A stretch of 64,000 nt of DNA from positions 10,245,701-10,309,700 of the forward strand of contig OX387607.1 in NCBI GenBank assembly GCA_947568835.1, written 5' to 3'. Position numbers and translations under genes: made by a program. Below the pieces are notes generated by a model that saw only the letters and a list, made by a program, of their open reading frames with translations, was not told the origin of the DNA and did not search any database. This DNA comes from Protonemura montana (lineage: Eukaryota; Arthropoda; Insecta; Plecoptera; Nemouridae). How positions within the stretch are numbered: position 1 is the stretch's first letter; every line of letters starts with the position of its first letter. Shown piece after piece: positions 38,481-52,055 of this stretch.

Positions 38481-41400
38481 GATACTTTTAGCTACGCAGC
38501 CCAATAGATCATATCTGACAGCTAAGTTGTTTCAGAGGCAAATACATACAGTACAAATGTTTGGAAAAAGGCTAATTATTATCATTTATTGCACTCAAGT
38601 TTTTGGGATACACTGTACAGTAAGAACTGAAAAATAAAGTCAGTCCTTTTACCTTTATAATGAGCTTTGGGAGGTCTTCACTTCGTATCCCGCCCAGATC
38701 AGTTACACGCAATATCATCCGATCTATGTTCCTAATCTAATGAATTGCGTGATCACGTGGCCGGCAAAATTTTTACCCCCGCCATGGCCATTGTGTAAAT
38801 TAGCTCGGCATTTGGCTTCTAATTGAGATTGAACGGCAAATTAAACGGAGGCGACGTTTGGAGAGAAGCCTATTGCGGTTGTATTTGCCAATTAGATCTA
38901 GTTTCCCATGCGCCTATTGACTAATAATAAGTCAACTTGATGGCATTGGTTATGTACACTTGATGACCAGTGGTTGTAGATGTTTGTGTTGATTTAACAC
39001 AAATTAGAACCGAAAATTATGTTTATATATCCGTCCAAAAAAATTCCCTAATCTAAATGCATTCAAGCCAATCACCACGCCCAAAAACCTTCTCGTTTCT
39101 GAATAGCAATTAGCCTAATATTTTTGGTAAATATCCATAAAAATGATATCTGCGTTTCATATTCTTGAATGCCGGTTTATAACCACACTCTTGCTATATG
39201 CAAGATTATGTTGCTAGAGATTTTTTTTTATGTCTTCTTGGTTTATAATTTCAGTTTTAGAAGTGATTACGCAAGCAACTTCCTGAATTTCACTCAAATA
39301 TCTAATTGAAAATCAATATGACTAACGTAGAAAACACTCAATTCATTATTCAAAAGCATTTAGTGTCATTTATTATCAGTCATAAACTTCGTTATCATTG
39401 TGCCCACGTCAAGGGAAGCCTGATGAGTCCTGCAAATCGATGTTCTACAAGTTGTGAGTCATCCTGCACGACGTCGGCGTCGGTTTCATGCGGACGTCCG
39501 TCGCGACGCGGCGCCCAATTGTCGGGCGTCGCGACGCTTGCAAACCGCCATCGCTGGGATGAAGGTGCGGGCAAACAGCTCACAGCGGCGTCGTTGAAAT
39601 GTGAACGGACGCAGAGCTATCCAGTTTCATTTGGTAAGGGTTATTATAGGCAATTAAAAAGGTACATGGCTTGGAGGGGGTTGCATTTTTTTTTAGCATG
39701 TCACGGCTGGGACAAGGTAGGGTTGTATTGGCCTATGTCACGCTAAGGTGAGCGGGGTTAAATATTCGTGAAGCACCCAATTTTCATAAAATACTCCGTT
39801 TTTAGGTTAGAACAATACTCAATAATCAGTTTTGAGCAGTGGGTCCTTTTCAATTTCGAAAAATATGTATATATATAGAAAAAAGTGTTTTTATAATGAA
39901 AATATACTTTGCCCTTTTCGAGTATTCGGAATTTCGATAAGAATCATACAAATCATCTGATGTGATTTCTTAGTGTGAAATCATAGTTAGGTTCAATAGC
40001 ATCGATTCGGAAAATAAGTTTTTTCGATGTCACTGCTTTGGAGATGTTTTATTTTATTTCGTAAAACTGAAACTCGTGAGGAGGTAAGTTACTTACAACG
40101 GTCCGTTTCGGGCCCACGCTCTGATTGCATTGTGCCTGGAACCAATCGGGAGCCAATTTCTATCATGAATCCGCTAAGAGTATCTAAAAAAAAACTGTTT
40201 ATCGATACAATTTGTCAGATTTTATTTTCCCCTATAAAAATTTTTTTTTTCCACTGCCTTTTTTTCCTCGGCTTTTCCGACTTTTCACTGAAATAAAAAA
40301 CATACCTACTTCTTGTGTTTTTTTTTTTTATACGCAACGAAATTGAGAAAGTAATGCGTAAGCAATTACCAAAGTATACAAAAGGGCAATTTCCAACAAC
40401 GCTTCACAAGAATGTCTTTGTTCGACTTAAGAATTTAATACAAGAGCTACACTTTGACGACAAAAAAAAATCGTCGTTCCCCAAGCTGAAGTGAGTTGGC
40501 CACACTACCCTTTCAATATCGGTTATATGAGGTCGCTGCCAATCAGAATGGGGTGGCACCTGTTAGATGGATAGAGCATGGAGAGTGCAGAGTGATTTGA
40601 AATGGAGATCTTCTTCAATCCTGTGTCAACATCAGCCAGCAGCTGGAGCCTAGCTGGCTTGTTCATATTATGGATCCACTTCGAACCCAGCTGTGGAGCG
40701 ACTGTGCCACTGACTTAAAATATCTACCAAACCTCAAAACGTTGGAGAGAATTTCATGACAGCATGATTCGGCCCCAGAGAGTCTTTGTTCATTGCATTT
40801 TTTTTTTATTAATCAAAAGTTTTTAAGCCAAGAAACATTATTTTCAAAACAATAGCATATCCTCGTATTATGTGATAGAACAAGCGTCATCTGTAAAAGT
40901 TCACTGCAGGAAAGTTTTTAATAAAACATAAAAAAAATACTCTCGGCCAGCACATTTTTTAAACTAGGGGAGGAACTATTACTGTGCGTAGCATGTTACG
41001 ATTGACGAATAGAAATGAATACGGATAAATTAATAACGTTTCAAAACCCGCTGCGTGACCCTCGAGTAATTTTGAATCCCTTCGTCGCCCACGCAATTGC
41101 GTATTCCTCATGCGTTACGCACTTTGAGTCGTAACGTGGCCGTCACCGCATTGTCAAGGGAAGTCCCCGGGGTCGGACAGGAGCAAGCAGCTAAAACGGA
41201 TGGAAGTACGGGGCTCGTCCTGATTTATCGTCCTGCTCCTGTGACTCTGGGGTTGATGAATTGCTCTTGTCCGCGCTCTCAGATGCTGGACATCGTCGTC
41301 AGAGCCATATTGTTTTCATTATTACTCTACTAATGGCTCTTGCTGGAAGCTTGGAGCGGACCAATTATTTTGTTAATTTAATCGTGATTGCGTATATGGA

Positions 41401-42813
41401 TGGTGCACAGAAATATGGGAGTTTTCGATGAAATTTCAAAATTTTTAGCGCATCTCGCAAAATTCGCCAGAAACTTCAATTTATCCCTTTTTTCGGTTAC
41501 AGAATAATAACTAAACATTTTTTTTTTTTTTTTTCAAAAAAGACTCCATTATTTTCTTGACCACAACTAAAATGAAATCAATTCTTTGCGGTCTGTCTTT
41601 GACAGATTTCTCTTGTTCGCGAATCACTTGACAGTTTCCCCAGCTCAACCTGGACTGGAGCAGACACTTGATTTCCAGGGAAAACTGCTGGAAAATCTTG
41701 CACATTTTCCCGAATGTGCCAGGCGTATTTCATTTTCAGACGGGTCTTGGCTTGGGGCATTACAATCTCACTTCTGCCGATACCAGTCAAAATGGGACAA
41801 AATGGGACAGTCTCAAACGATCCAGGATTCGAGGAAATATCCTGCAAAGGTCTTTGCAGCAAAGCTTCAACTAGAATCTTCGCTCCAGGCGGTTTCGCGC
41901 TCTACCGTCTACGCGCCAAAATGTGAATAAGAGGATTTCTTCGTGGAAGGTTCAGGTTCGAACCTCGATGGTAATATTTGCAGTGTGCTGGTGTGGTAAG
42001 GCTTGTTTATGGTTGACTTGAATGAGCTTGTTCCTCTACTCACTTCCGATCACATTACCGAGTTGTTCAACCGAGAGATGCTCCATAATTCTAGATAGTG
42101 CCGCATATTTGTTTCAAAACACTTCTCTAGAAAAATAAACAGAAACAATATCGTGTTCTCGGTGAAATGGCAAAATTCACTCTTCTATCGCGATTGGTTT
42201 ATACCATGATCATTCCATAGCCATGACGTAGTCTATAGGAACGTAGAATTCCAATTTTCAAATGTGAAGCTATTTTTAGTTTCAGAAATACCAGCGCATC
42301 GCTGCTATTTTTTTAAATCGTTCCACGACGTCTCGGTAATTCCCATAGAAATGTGATAATTATTCAAGTCTTACTCTGTTTAAACTTTAAACGTTGGTTT
42401 TAATTAATTGATAGTATAATAATTTCCACGGGGATGAAATACTCATTAAAATACTTGCAAACGAGACCACCCCTTGTGTAATTTACTTTTTCGTTTAAAA
42501 CAAGCTGAGGCGATAGAGAAAAATCGGGATCTAACAGAGGGAAGAAAAAATATCCCTGGGCAAGTCAATTACAAATTGAAATTGCATCTAACAACGGATG
42601 AAGAAATTAGCGTCGTTAATTTCCTTCCCCCAGCTGTGAACACAGACGCATAGTGATTCACTATAGATACAAAATGGTGCTGAACTTTTTGACGCGTGGA
42701 AAATGAACAGAAACCAAAGGTTTTGTAATTGTCAAAAATGATCAAAAATAACTACCGTTGTGTTATTTTCCAATCATTTAACTTTGTTAGAAAAAAAACC
42801 TTCGACGGTGGTT
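38481..42813. other. No gene seen; contains the CpG-rich stem-loop patch
   Basis: The patch at about 39410-39630 stands out by GC and CpG content. A GTAAGGG donor-like site follows at about 39634. A perfect B-box-like palindrome AGGTTCGAACCT is at about 41954-41965. No gene can be assigned. Confidence 0.5.
39499..39536. other. GC-rich perfect 11-bp inverted repeat (stem-loop)
   Basis: CGTCGCGACGC at 39499-39509 is repeated in inverted form at 39526-39536 with a 16-base loop. The loop edges contain GCCC and GGGC, so an alternative register is possible. A perfect palindrome, CGGACGTCCG, abuts it at 39491-39500. It lies within a local CpG-rich patch (about 39410-39630) in otherwise AT-rich DNA. 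Confidence 0.85.
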
Positions 42814-43120
42814 TTGACAGCCTGAGAAAGAAGACACTAGCACAAGGACTGCCCCCAGCATTGCTACCAACTCATGAATGACATTTCAGCTATGATTTTA
42901 GTTACGAGATTGCAAAATAGTTCTTATCTGCTCAATATATTCTCAAGGTTACAGAAAATAGGAAAGATAACGTCAAAAGCATGACAGCGAAAGTAAAATG
43001 GCGGACATCAGCGGAGTGTTTTTCTATTTTGATACAGTTGGCACGCGTGTTACCCCAATACGACCAGTGGCGCCTCTAACGGAAAAATATCTTCTCTCAA
43101 TGAACCGAGTATAGTTATAA
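42814..43120 (+). repeat. Dispersed repeat family D, copy 2
   Basis: It contains TGACAGCCTGAGAAAGAAGA, AGCACAAGGACTGCCCCCAG, AAAATGGCGGACATCAGCGG, then GTTGGCACGCGTGTTACCCC, ACGACCAGTGGCGCCTCTAA and GAACCGAGTATAGTTAT. It gives the least disturbed outline of the family, about 305 bases. Confidence 0.75.
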
Positions 43121-43493
43121 TATTCCAACTTCAATCTCTCTTTCCCACAAGTTTTTCAGAGTGAACAGGATCCTCTCACATCCGCCCACCGTCTTTGCAC
43201 TCAACCTAATTTACAATAAAATCCTTTTCGACTGACTCATGAAGATATCAAATTTCCAATTCAGTTTCTCTTCCATCCCATTCCAATTGTTACCAAACTA
43301 ACAAAGTATTTTAAATGCATATTCCAGCCGTCACGCTAAATAAATGCCTAGTCCTCCTCGAAGTTTCACGCTTTCCGTTTTAAATTTCCGAAATAGATGT
43401 TCTAATCTGATTATAGGAACGCACCGCCCGGGATATTTGCAACATGCACTCCTTGGTAATCAGCTAATAGAGTTTGACTATTGCTACGAATCA

Positions 43494-43514
43494 CCCCGTC
43501 CCCGTCCCCGTCCC
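43494..43514 (+). repeat. (CCCCGT)3.5 microsatellite
   Basis: Three perfect CCCCGT units and a partial fourth. The minus strand has regularly spaced G4 runs. Confidence 0.9.
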
Positions 43515-46500
43515 GGCATGTTTTCAAAGGATAGCCAAATGTAAATTAATAGCATGTCACATGCTGATGCGCAGAAATATAAAAAAGGCATTCGGATTCC
43601 CCCAGCTTTTACATTTTTTAACAATCAACAGCATTTTTAGTTTAAGGAAAATGGGATGTGTGATTTTGGATTTCTTTTAAGTTCTACTTGATTAAATTAG
43701 TGATTTTCATTACGAAATTGAAATCTTTCTGTGCGTGTACGTTTTAATTGTTCTTGTTGACAAAAGTTAGACAAGATCAAAATGTAAATTAATTTCTTTG
43801 TAGCATTTTGTAGCATGATTGCCACAGACAATCTTGAGAAAACGAGTTAACTTTAGAGCAATGATAATTTTGAAATTAAAATTAGATACTTTATACTAAT
43901 CATTGTTGATATCTTTAATTGATTGCAGATTAATTAATTACTGACAAATAGTGTCAATGAAACCCATGTCTACGTAAGTCGGTAATCATTGATTTTGACG
44001 ATATGGTGTTACCACAGATTGTGTTACTCTAATTTATCTCTCAGAATGCATTTATGTAAACCGCATCGAAATGCAACTAACTGCATGTACAATAAATCCA
44101 TTCAAAACGTGCTTTTTTATATTGAGATAGCTCACGCTCAGCGCATTTCATATGTCGTTACAAGTTTTATATGCAATTTAAATGCATTTCCCTATGCACT
44201 ACGTTATCACTAATCTGAAAATAATAACAACTCCATATGCAGTTGCCATAAAATCACAATCATTTGACAAGATCAAAGAATATTTAAGATAATCTAACAA
44301 AAATTCTCACAAAATATATTCCATTCTTTCCGTATACATAAAATTCAGAGAGCGAAAATGTGATTGCTTTTATTTCCGATTCGCCACAGAATTGGTTTTG
44401 ATCGTGTCGATAAGACCATGAAGCATTCGTTTCCCCATCAGTCGGGTCCATCTCTTTAAGATGCTGCGATCTGTTAGTCACCCTCGGAACCCCCCTACCA
44501 CCCTCGTATTTGTCCCACGACACCCCCCACTGTTCTATCTCTCAGGCAGCGTCTTTTATTGGCCCTATGTCTTTCCCTTCATTATATCGAATCCTCTTTT
44601 GCCATCATTCTGGGCTTTGGTCTTCTAACTCTTACTTGTTTTTACAGAAATAAAGAAATACACTTCTTTTATTTGGTTTCGATCATGGTGTGATTTCTCT
44701 TCGTCTCGATGCGTGAGTCAGGATGACTTACCAAGGAAAAACTGTCTGATGGCATAGGAATTTTTCCAATTCAGTTGCTTCATTAGAGCTTATCTTGTTT
44801 ATTTTCCTCGTTTTCAAGGGATAAAAAAATCGTTATCTTTCAGTGCTCACACATAATTATTTCTCTAACAATAATTACTAATGACATACCAAATGCTGCC
44901 ATGTTACAAACATCATTAAATCCATTAAACCGCAAAAAGATAATACCATGATACACTTCAGTTTGACAAATAAGACAAATAATCATCAATAAAGTCGCTG
45001 ATGGTACCAGCAAGTCCTTTGTGCGAAGATCCATAAAGATCTCTTCATACAAAATGCTTCAAGTACCTTACAACTATGAAATTAATCCCTGAGGACATTG
45101 CTAAGCTGACAAAGACATTGCAGCATTCCACATTTAGTCACAGTTTATTTTAAAAACTCTCTCGACTGAAAACCACCCCCTTTGTTTGTGCATCGGTTAA
45201 AACATAATTCATCCCCGCGGCGACAGAACCACCCCCACCCCTTAACACAGACATATATTCTAATTTCAAACTACAATGATTTGATTAATTTTGCGGCCCT
45301 GTTAGGGAGTGATGCTCCGTGGGGTTGTTACAAAATTTTGTCCCAACCAATTACAAGACGACACCATTATTTTCGACGGACGAAAAAAAAAAATAAGGGT
45401 AGACGTACGACTTGCTGTCATTGAAAAGAAATACTACTCGAAAATTATCATGGAAATGAAAAGTTTAGAATGAGCTACATTTTTCGTAGTGCAGTTGGAG
45501 TGAAATGTACTGATGGTGGTGGCAACGCGAAATTGGCTGACTTTATTAGGAGTTATGACAGAGGGTTACTTTTTGTGGAGAGAATAAAATAAGCTTGGTG
45601 CTAGTAGGAAAAATGTTCGCTTCCGTCGTCCCCCATTGCATTGTCAGTGCTCGCTTCTCTTTTTTGTGTGTCTGTTGTCGTGAACAGAGAATAAGAAAGC
45701 TTTTAGGATCAAATGCAGTTATCAACAATAGGCTATCTGTCCATTGGCTTGTAATAAAGTACGGGATGGCCGGACACCATACCGAGTTTCCCTTGTGTCT
45801 AAAGATTACAAGGAATAGCGATATTTTTCCGTTGGCAGAAAATTCCAACGGTTTAATTGGTAATTCTAGACAAATAACAGAGGGGGCAACAGATTCCATA
45901 CATTTTTTTTTACGCTCCACGCTCGTGCTTTTTCTGTCATTTTCAGACTCGAGACCACAAAGTTTTGCAACTGGCACCCTTGTGTTTCGCCCCGAAACTC
46001 CCGTCCACGTTAATTCACAACGTTCACGGCACCTCCACCCTGCGACCAAGGCTCGAATCACACGCCCCAACCCTAACAACACAGCGACCACGGGCGAGAA
46101 CCGATTGCCGGCAACATCCCTTGTAAATAACTAATTTCATTTCGGCCAGCCATATTTCATGGTGCTACCCTAAAACGGCGGAAGCTGTTGAATCGTTTTT
46201 CCCGCGGCAGAATTGTAGCCGTTTCCCCTGATCAGCACTTATCGTACGCCTTCAGGCTGCGTGTAGGCAACCCACACACACTGTGGTGTGTCGCGGCGTG
46301 CCTACGTTTCAGGGGGCACGCGTAATTAATCTGTATTTACAGTGGCCCCTCTTCAGCAGTGCACGGCTGCCGGGAGGGAAATCGCGAGTGGGTGGCTTTT
46401 TCGGGGGAAATGGGGTTTGTGGAATTGGCCTTAAGGGTATCTTCTAAGAGGGTTGTTATGGGTAAGGGAATGGGTATGGGAGGTAATGACTTAGAAACAC

Positions 46501-48651
46501 TAAAACAATCCAACTGACAACTTATTGTATGAGATTTTCTACCCTTGTAGTAGAGGAAAAAAAGAAATAAGTAAAGAAGACAAAGAGTGACATGCGTGAA
46601 GTAGAGATAGGAGTCGTAAGACTCGGCTAATTTGGAAAGATACTGTTAGGGTCGTGAAAAGAATGTGGTTGGACCCCTATGTTGCTTAGATACTAGATGG
46701 TTATCAGTTAATTTACAACGTTTTTTTTTATAGCGGGATCATTAACCGTAGTAGAAAATAGTTTTTACATTTTAGATAGTAACGATAAATTTGAGTACAA
46801 GATTCAGAGCATTTAATAATATTTGCTAGACATACTTACGTGCGATCGTCGTTGTCACTTCCAATTTGTTCCAAATATTCAAACTGTTTCCAGAGCCGCT
46901 ACGATTCTTTTAGTTTAGAACGTTTTCAAATTTTTCATGCTAGCCGTGACACCTAGCGACAGAAAACGCTACTAAAAGTATTGATTTTTTGTTTGGCCTG
47001 ATAGCAGAAGCTACACTGTTCTTCTGAGAGATGGCACCACTTCCCAAGCAAAAGAATCTTGCGTTTCCTACTACTGCTGACAGATGGCGTTGCGGAGGCT
47101 GCTCGAAACTAGATTAACTTCACAAATTACAGTCTGTAAATGAGGTCAATTGTTCTTTTTTATTTGTTGGTGGTAATTACCTAAAGCGTAGTTGAATAGG
47201 GAATTACTTTGTGAACAACTTTTTAAATTGGAAATATCTGTGGCTGCTTAAGCAGTGATCGCAAACGAAAGATTATTTTCGTCAAACACAATTTAGAAAC
47301 TGCGAGTCAACTGTAAATGAAATTAAAACATAACAGGATGACATTTAAATTCTTCAAATCTTACTTAACATCCCTAAAATAAATTATAGACCGACGCCGT
47401 AAAAGTCGCTATAACGATTATGGAATCGATTATGCAAAATAAGCGTATTTAAAAATAAACAAAAAGAAAATAAGATACTGATAAAGAAATTTCCTGTGAC
47501 ATAATTTCTTTCCCCAAATTGCTATTGACAACAACAAAAGTCGTGATTTCTCTTATAGATACTAATTATCAACTCGATCACGATTGAACTTTGTGCAGAT
47601 AAGCCCATCGATTAAATCTCGTGTAGGGTAGATCGCTTGGTCGGTAGGGGTGAGGAACGAGGGCACCCTTGGTTGGCGTGAGGGTCGCCCGAGTCGCTGC
47701 GGTCGAATAGGGGGGTGGAAGGGGTGGGTGCTCGCTGTTTATTAAGCCAATTACCGGTCGACATCGCTGAAGGATTAGTTTAGAAACAATACAATACAAT
47801 ATGGTGCTTAACTATAGCATATAAGGGATTAAGCCATGTATTTGCTTGATATATAAATACAATGGACACGTCGAATGCACCGGCGAATAAAACGGATGAT
47901 CGCTGATGTATTGTGATTGATTTGCGTCGGGCTTGATATCGCTATACAAGTTTATGGTAAAATTTAGAATGGAGAATTGTAAATCAAAGACGGATAATTT
48001 AAATTTGTAATTTTCATCGTTCAAGCATCAATCTTCGTGGGATATGAACGTGTATTCGTCTTTTTATCTCTCTCCTCACACTACGGTGAATGTGGAATAG
48101 ATTTAATAATGGGGAGAAAAATAAAAACGTTTTTGGAAGGCCAGACATTTTCAGTAATTTTCAGTAAAAAAGTGGTATTGTCGAAATGCCAAGGGAGAGA
48201 GTGAAAAGTTGAAAAGTTTGCCCGATTTCAGAGCTTGTCTTTTGCAAACAATCAATGCCACTCGCCGACGGAACAAGGTTTCATATTCTTCACTTGCAAG
48301 ATAGAAAATTAAATAAATGTCTTCCTAATTGGTCAAATGCTATAAATAACAAATAGGATCGCGAATTACGATAGGTATCAGCAACTTACCTATGCCAACA
48401 GCTCATTAATTCATCGCGTTGTTTACATCAATTTATATACAAGCCCCGCTAGACCTAGAAACTGGCATCGGATAGATTTTAATTTCAGTAACCCTCTACT
48501 TATTGAAAATATCTTACCTTATTCCGCTCGTTATTTCCATCTTTCATTCAATGACTTAGTTAAGGTCTCCTGCAAGGTACGTTGTAAATGTAAGAGCTGT
48601 ATGTCAGTTTCTCATTGTTATCGGCCCTAAATCCCTCAACCACCCTACTAG

Positions 48652-48740
48652 CTCTCTCTCTCTCTTTTTATCGTCGCGTCCCGCTCATATTTGCTCTCTC
48701 ACTCTAAGCCCACACCGGCTATCATCCCCTCTCTCTCTAT
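48652..48740. repeat. CT-rich region with clustered (CT)n runs
   Basis: CTCTCTCTCTCTCT at 48652-48665, CTCTCTCAC near 48694 and CTCTCTCTCTATC near 48728 lie within 90 bases. On the minus strand these are GAGAG runs, the type of site bound by GAGA-factor-like proteins in insects. The regulatory role is inference; simple microsatellite slippage is equally likely. Confidence 0.6.
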
Positions 48741-51012
48741 CTGCACCACGGGCAACCCTTCAGAGAGGTTCGCGCCGTCGCCACCACGTCGCTTACAGTT
48801 TCCCTTTGAATGACAGAGATGAACTCTCAAACCTACCAACCATGCTATCACTTGCTGAAAACATTTATTCGTGCCTAATTGGATTAGATCTTAATTTCAT
48901 TTCAGAACACATATTTAATTGTGCCCGTTTTGATTTTGAAAGTCAGACGCTGTGTTTTTGTCTGTGCTTGTTTGGGTATGTGAGCCCATGATTAGTGTCA
49001 GGTACCTACGTAAAGTGCAGTGGAATCGAGTTATTGGTGCATCTCGCTTCGAGATTCCGCCTTACTCTTGTAAGATTTCTTTTCTTCACTGGGTTTAATT
49101 GTCGAAAGAGCAATTGGATGTGTGATGAGATAATTAGGTCACTAGGGTGAGCAATTAAAACTGCGTGGTGTTTTACACAGATGAAAGAGTTTTTGACGGT
49201 GAATGAAGAGACAAGACAAAAATTAAATCAATGTGTAGTTTCTTATTCAGGATATTTAATAACAAATATGCTCTTCAAAGTAATAATAATTTAATTTCAA
49301 ATTCAATAAATGGGGGTACTTTTGGTTGTGGTCCCATTAAAGGCTTTACATTTGAAACCAAAATGCCCACTTTCTCAAAATATAAAGCGGCCGTAGGCAG
49401 CGGGTTCTGCTAGTTCACTTTTAAAATATAACTCATGGGACTTACGCTGACCACTATTTGCTAATTGCTACTGTGACAATCAATTAGATAATAAGTTTAG
49501 GAAACTAGCGTTTACTCGAATTCCTCATCGATTTTGCATACAGAACAAAGGGCAAACGTTTTGGTAGATGCATAAATGAGATAATAGTAATAAAGATAGG
49601 CAACGATTTCACGATGTGTCATCAACAAATCATTGTTCATCACAACTCCCTTTGTCACACAAAATGCGTTACATCATCGGCACCATAGAATAGATCGAAC
49701 CGTTTGAACCGAGTGTGTGCAATCCCTGTAAACACCGTCAGTGTCGCCCTCTCTAGTCAAGTTGTTAAATTACTAAACTCGGCCACACGTTAGGCACACT
49801 GGCGATCGTCGTGCCGGGGAGAATTCCTGGATAAAGCAATTAGGTGATGCATTGGCGTACCAGTTTCTATCCAGTATACAGTGTACCTATCTGTCGGTGT
49901 ATGCTTACTGCAATTTGCAGAGAAATGTTCCGTGTCCAATAATAGAGGAGGGTGAATATCAATTCTCTGCGGACGATCGTCTGCGAAATGAAAACTAATT
50001 AGCTCTGGGCACATAATTTGTCTATGTTTTTTAAATGTGTGGTCATCACGGAATCGGTAGAGACCAGTTTATTTTCGAGCTCGGAAAATGAGAGAGAGCT
50101 TTTAATTAATCAAAATGTGACGACTGAAATTAAAACACGAGCTGAGTTTAACAAAGAGAAGAAAATAGTTTTCAGCGAGGTAAATCAAAACGAGAAAGGA
50201 GATTTGTAAGTTTGCTTAGTATCTACGTGTGAAGCATTTTCTATTTTTTTTTCATGTAGGAAAGTGCGAATCTTGTTACAGTTTTCCTCGTCGTTGCTTG
50301 TGTAGAAATTGTATGTTTTCCTTTCACGCCCTTTCTCCGATCAAAAGGTTTATGTTTGTCCAATGGTTGGTATGAAAAGAGAACGAAGAGGGGGCAGAAA
50401 GAGAGATGAAGGTGGGGTGTAACTGGTCGAAAGGCGGATGATTGATGACATGAGAATAAGGACAGGAATCAATGCTTTCAAAAATTACGATAGCACATAT
50501 CTTATACACGACAATATATAAGTATAAGAAGAAAGCATACTGATTACTTAATAAACATTGAAGGGTGTAGGGATATAAGGTGTTATATTATGTTTACTTG
50601 TTGGTGGCTTTTCCCCTATTATTGATAGCTTGATATGAACATAAGGCGGAGCGGTGCTATTAAGTTTATCGTTAAATTCGCATGGCCAATATGGATTTTA
50701 CTATAATTCACTTAGATTTATGGCAGTGGGTGATTACCGATGCTTGTGGCGTGTTAACTGTGTTCATGTACTACTGTGTTTCCAAAATGTACAGCTGGGA
50801 TTGATGATGTGTTTTGTGTGTTTGTGTGCTCTCTCGCCTGCGGGGCCACAATTTTGATTTGAATGACCGCTGGTGTTATTTCGAGGACTGAAAAAACAGA
50901 ACTGAAAGGTTGGAAAGAAAATTGTGCCGTTTTTGTGCTTTGTTTTTGTACCAATTGTTGTAAATTGATGATATCGTAAGTACGCTACTGTTTTACTGTC
51001 TTCGCTGTATAT

Positions 51013-51302
51013 AGTTGCCGGATGACTACTTTACCGACAAAAGTGGACGCTTCTAGGTGGAGTCACCGTCGTTTTGAGTTGCAGATAATTTGTATTTGAG
51101 ACTTGTTTACGCTCAAATAATGTTGTCATCAACGATTGATATTCATAAATTTATATCTTGAATCGTAATTACTTATTTGTAAATGTTTGTTAAAATAGCG
51201 TCATCGGTTGGCTCTTACCGTTACCACGTGTTGCCGGCTCGTTAGCTCAACAGAAAGTTTAACATTAACGCTAGCCCTCTGACTATATCTATAAACTCTA
51301 TG
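51013..51302 (+). repeat. Dispersed repeat family C, copy 2
   Basis: It begins GTTGCCGGATGACTACTTTA, then CTAGGTGGAGTCACCGTCG, and ends with GGCTCGTTAGCTCAACAGAA, ACATTAACGCTAGCCCTCTG and ACTATATCTATAAACTC. The GGCTCGTTAGCTCAACAG block resembles the acceptor/D-arm start of a tRNA with its A-box. Confidence 0.75.
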
Positions 51303-51778
51303 TGTATATATATATAAAGGAAGCTTGAACATGGCTCTCTTAACAAATATTTGTATATTTGTTAAAAAAGCCATTGGCGTTTTCATTTTCGCTAGATAGT
51401 AAACTTAACTGTTCTAAACAACAGTGAAAAATAACAGACTGCAACAATATGCCTTTAAAGAATACTTTATTGATCAATACATTTACTTTGGCTCTAGAGC
51501 AAACTGTTCGATGCATAGCGCATAGCCGTCAAACTTTCATACAATTCGTCACGGAAACTTATCCTTTCTGTCGAACACCTCTATTTTATTTTCATCTGCC
51601 ATTAGAGATGCTACAAAATGAAATGGCAACCGGCGAAACGCGTTGTGATAATCATTCCAACGCAGGGAAGACTCCATCATCCCATCTAAAACAAATACGC
51701 GTCACTTTTTACAACCGTCGCCTCTAGTTTATGATGAGAGATGTAACTGAAAGAGTTTCATACGGTCGTGCACAGACC

Positions 51779-51799
51779 TAGAGAGAGAGAGAGAGAGAG
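51779..51799 (+). repeat. (GA)n microsatellite
   Basis: About ten GA units. Simple sequence. Confidence 0.9.
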
Positions 51800-51980
51800 C
51801 GGTTGCAACGGTGGCGCACGAGAATACTGCAGCAGAAGCACTGGAAATAATAGCATTGTCCGTACTTTGGTGTCTTGCTCCTTTTGTAGCTGCGGCATAT
51901 TTTGTATGTCCTCGATTTTGAGTCTCTTTCGGTCTATGAGCTACCCTTTTGGAGGCTGGAAAGCCAAATTGTTTCATTTA

Positions 51981-52055
51981 GGTTGATTGATTTGTGGTTT
52001 TTAAAGACATGTTGTTTTGACAATGGGCTCTGTAGCACTAAATGGCGCCGGTTCT
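51981..52055 (+). repeat. Dispersed repeat family B, copy 3 (5' fragment)
   Basis: It reads GGTTGATTGATTTGTGGTTT, then a TTAAAGACATGTTGTTTTGACA segment, then GGCTCTGTAGCACTAAATGG, matching only the first 75 or so bases of copy 2. The rest of the element is missing. Confidence 0.62.

Larger units (their letters stand above)
43121..51012. other. No gene seen
   Basis: It contains the CCCCGT microsatellite, the CT-rich region and frames open on both strands at 45546-46134 (181 codons minus, 179 codons plus) without any recognised domain. Confidence 0.5.

Noticed and set aside
38600..38615. Family A tail block in opposite orientation to copy 5
   Set aside because: Too short on its own to call a separate copy; mentioned only with copy 5.
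44840..45052. 70-codon hydrophobic minus-strand frame that looked like a transmembrane exon
   Set aside because: No matching splice sites or family features could be identified; AT-rich DNA readily encodes hydrophobic residues.
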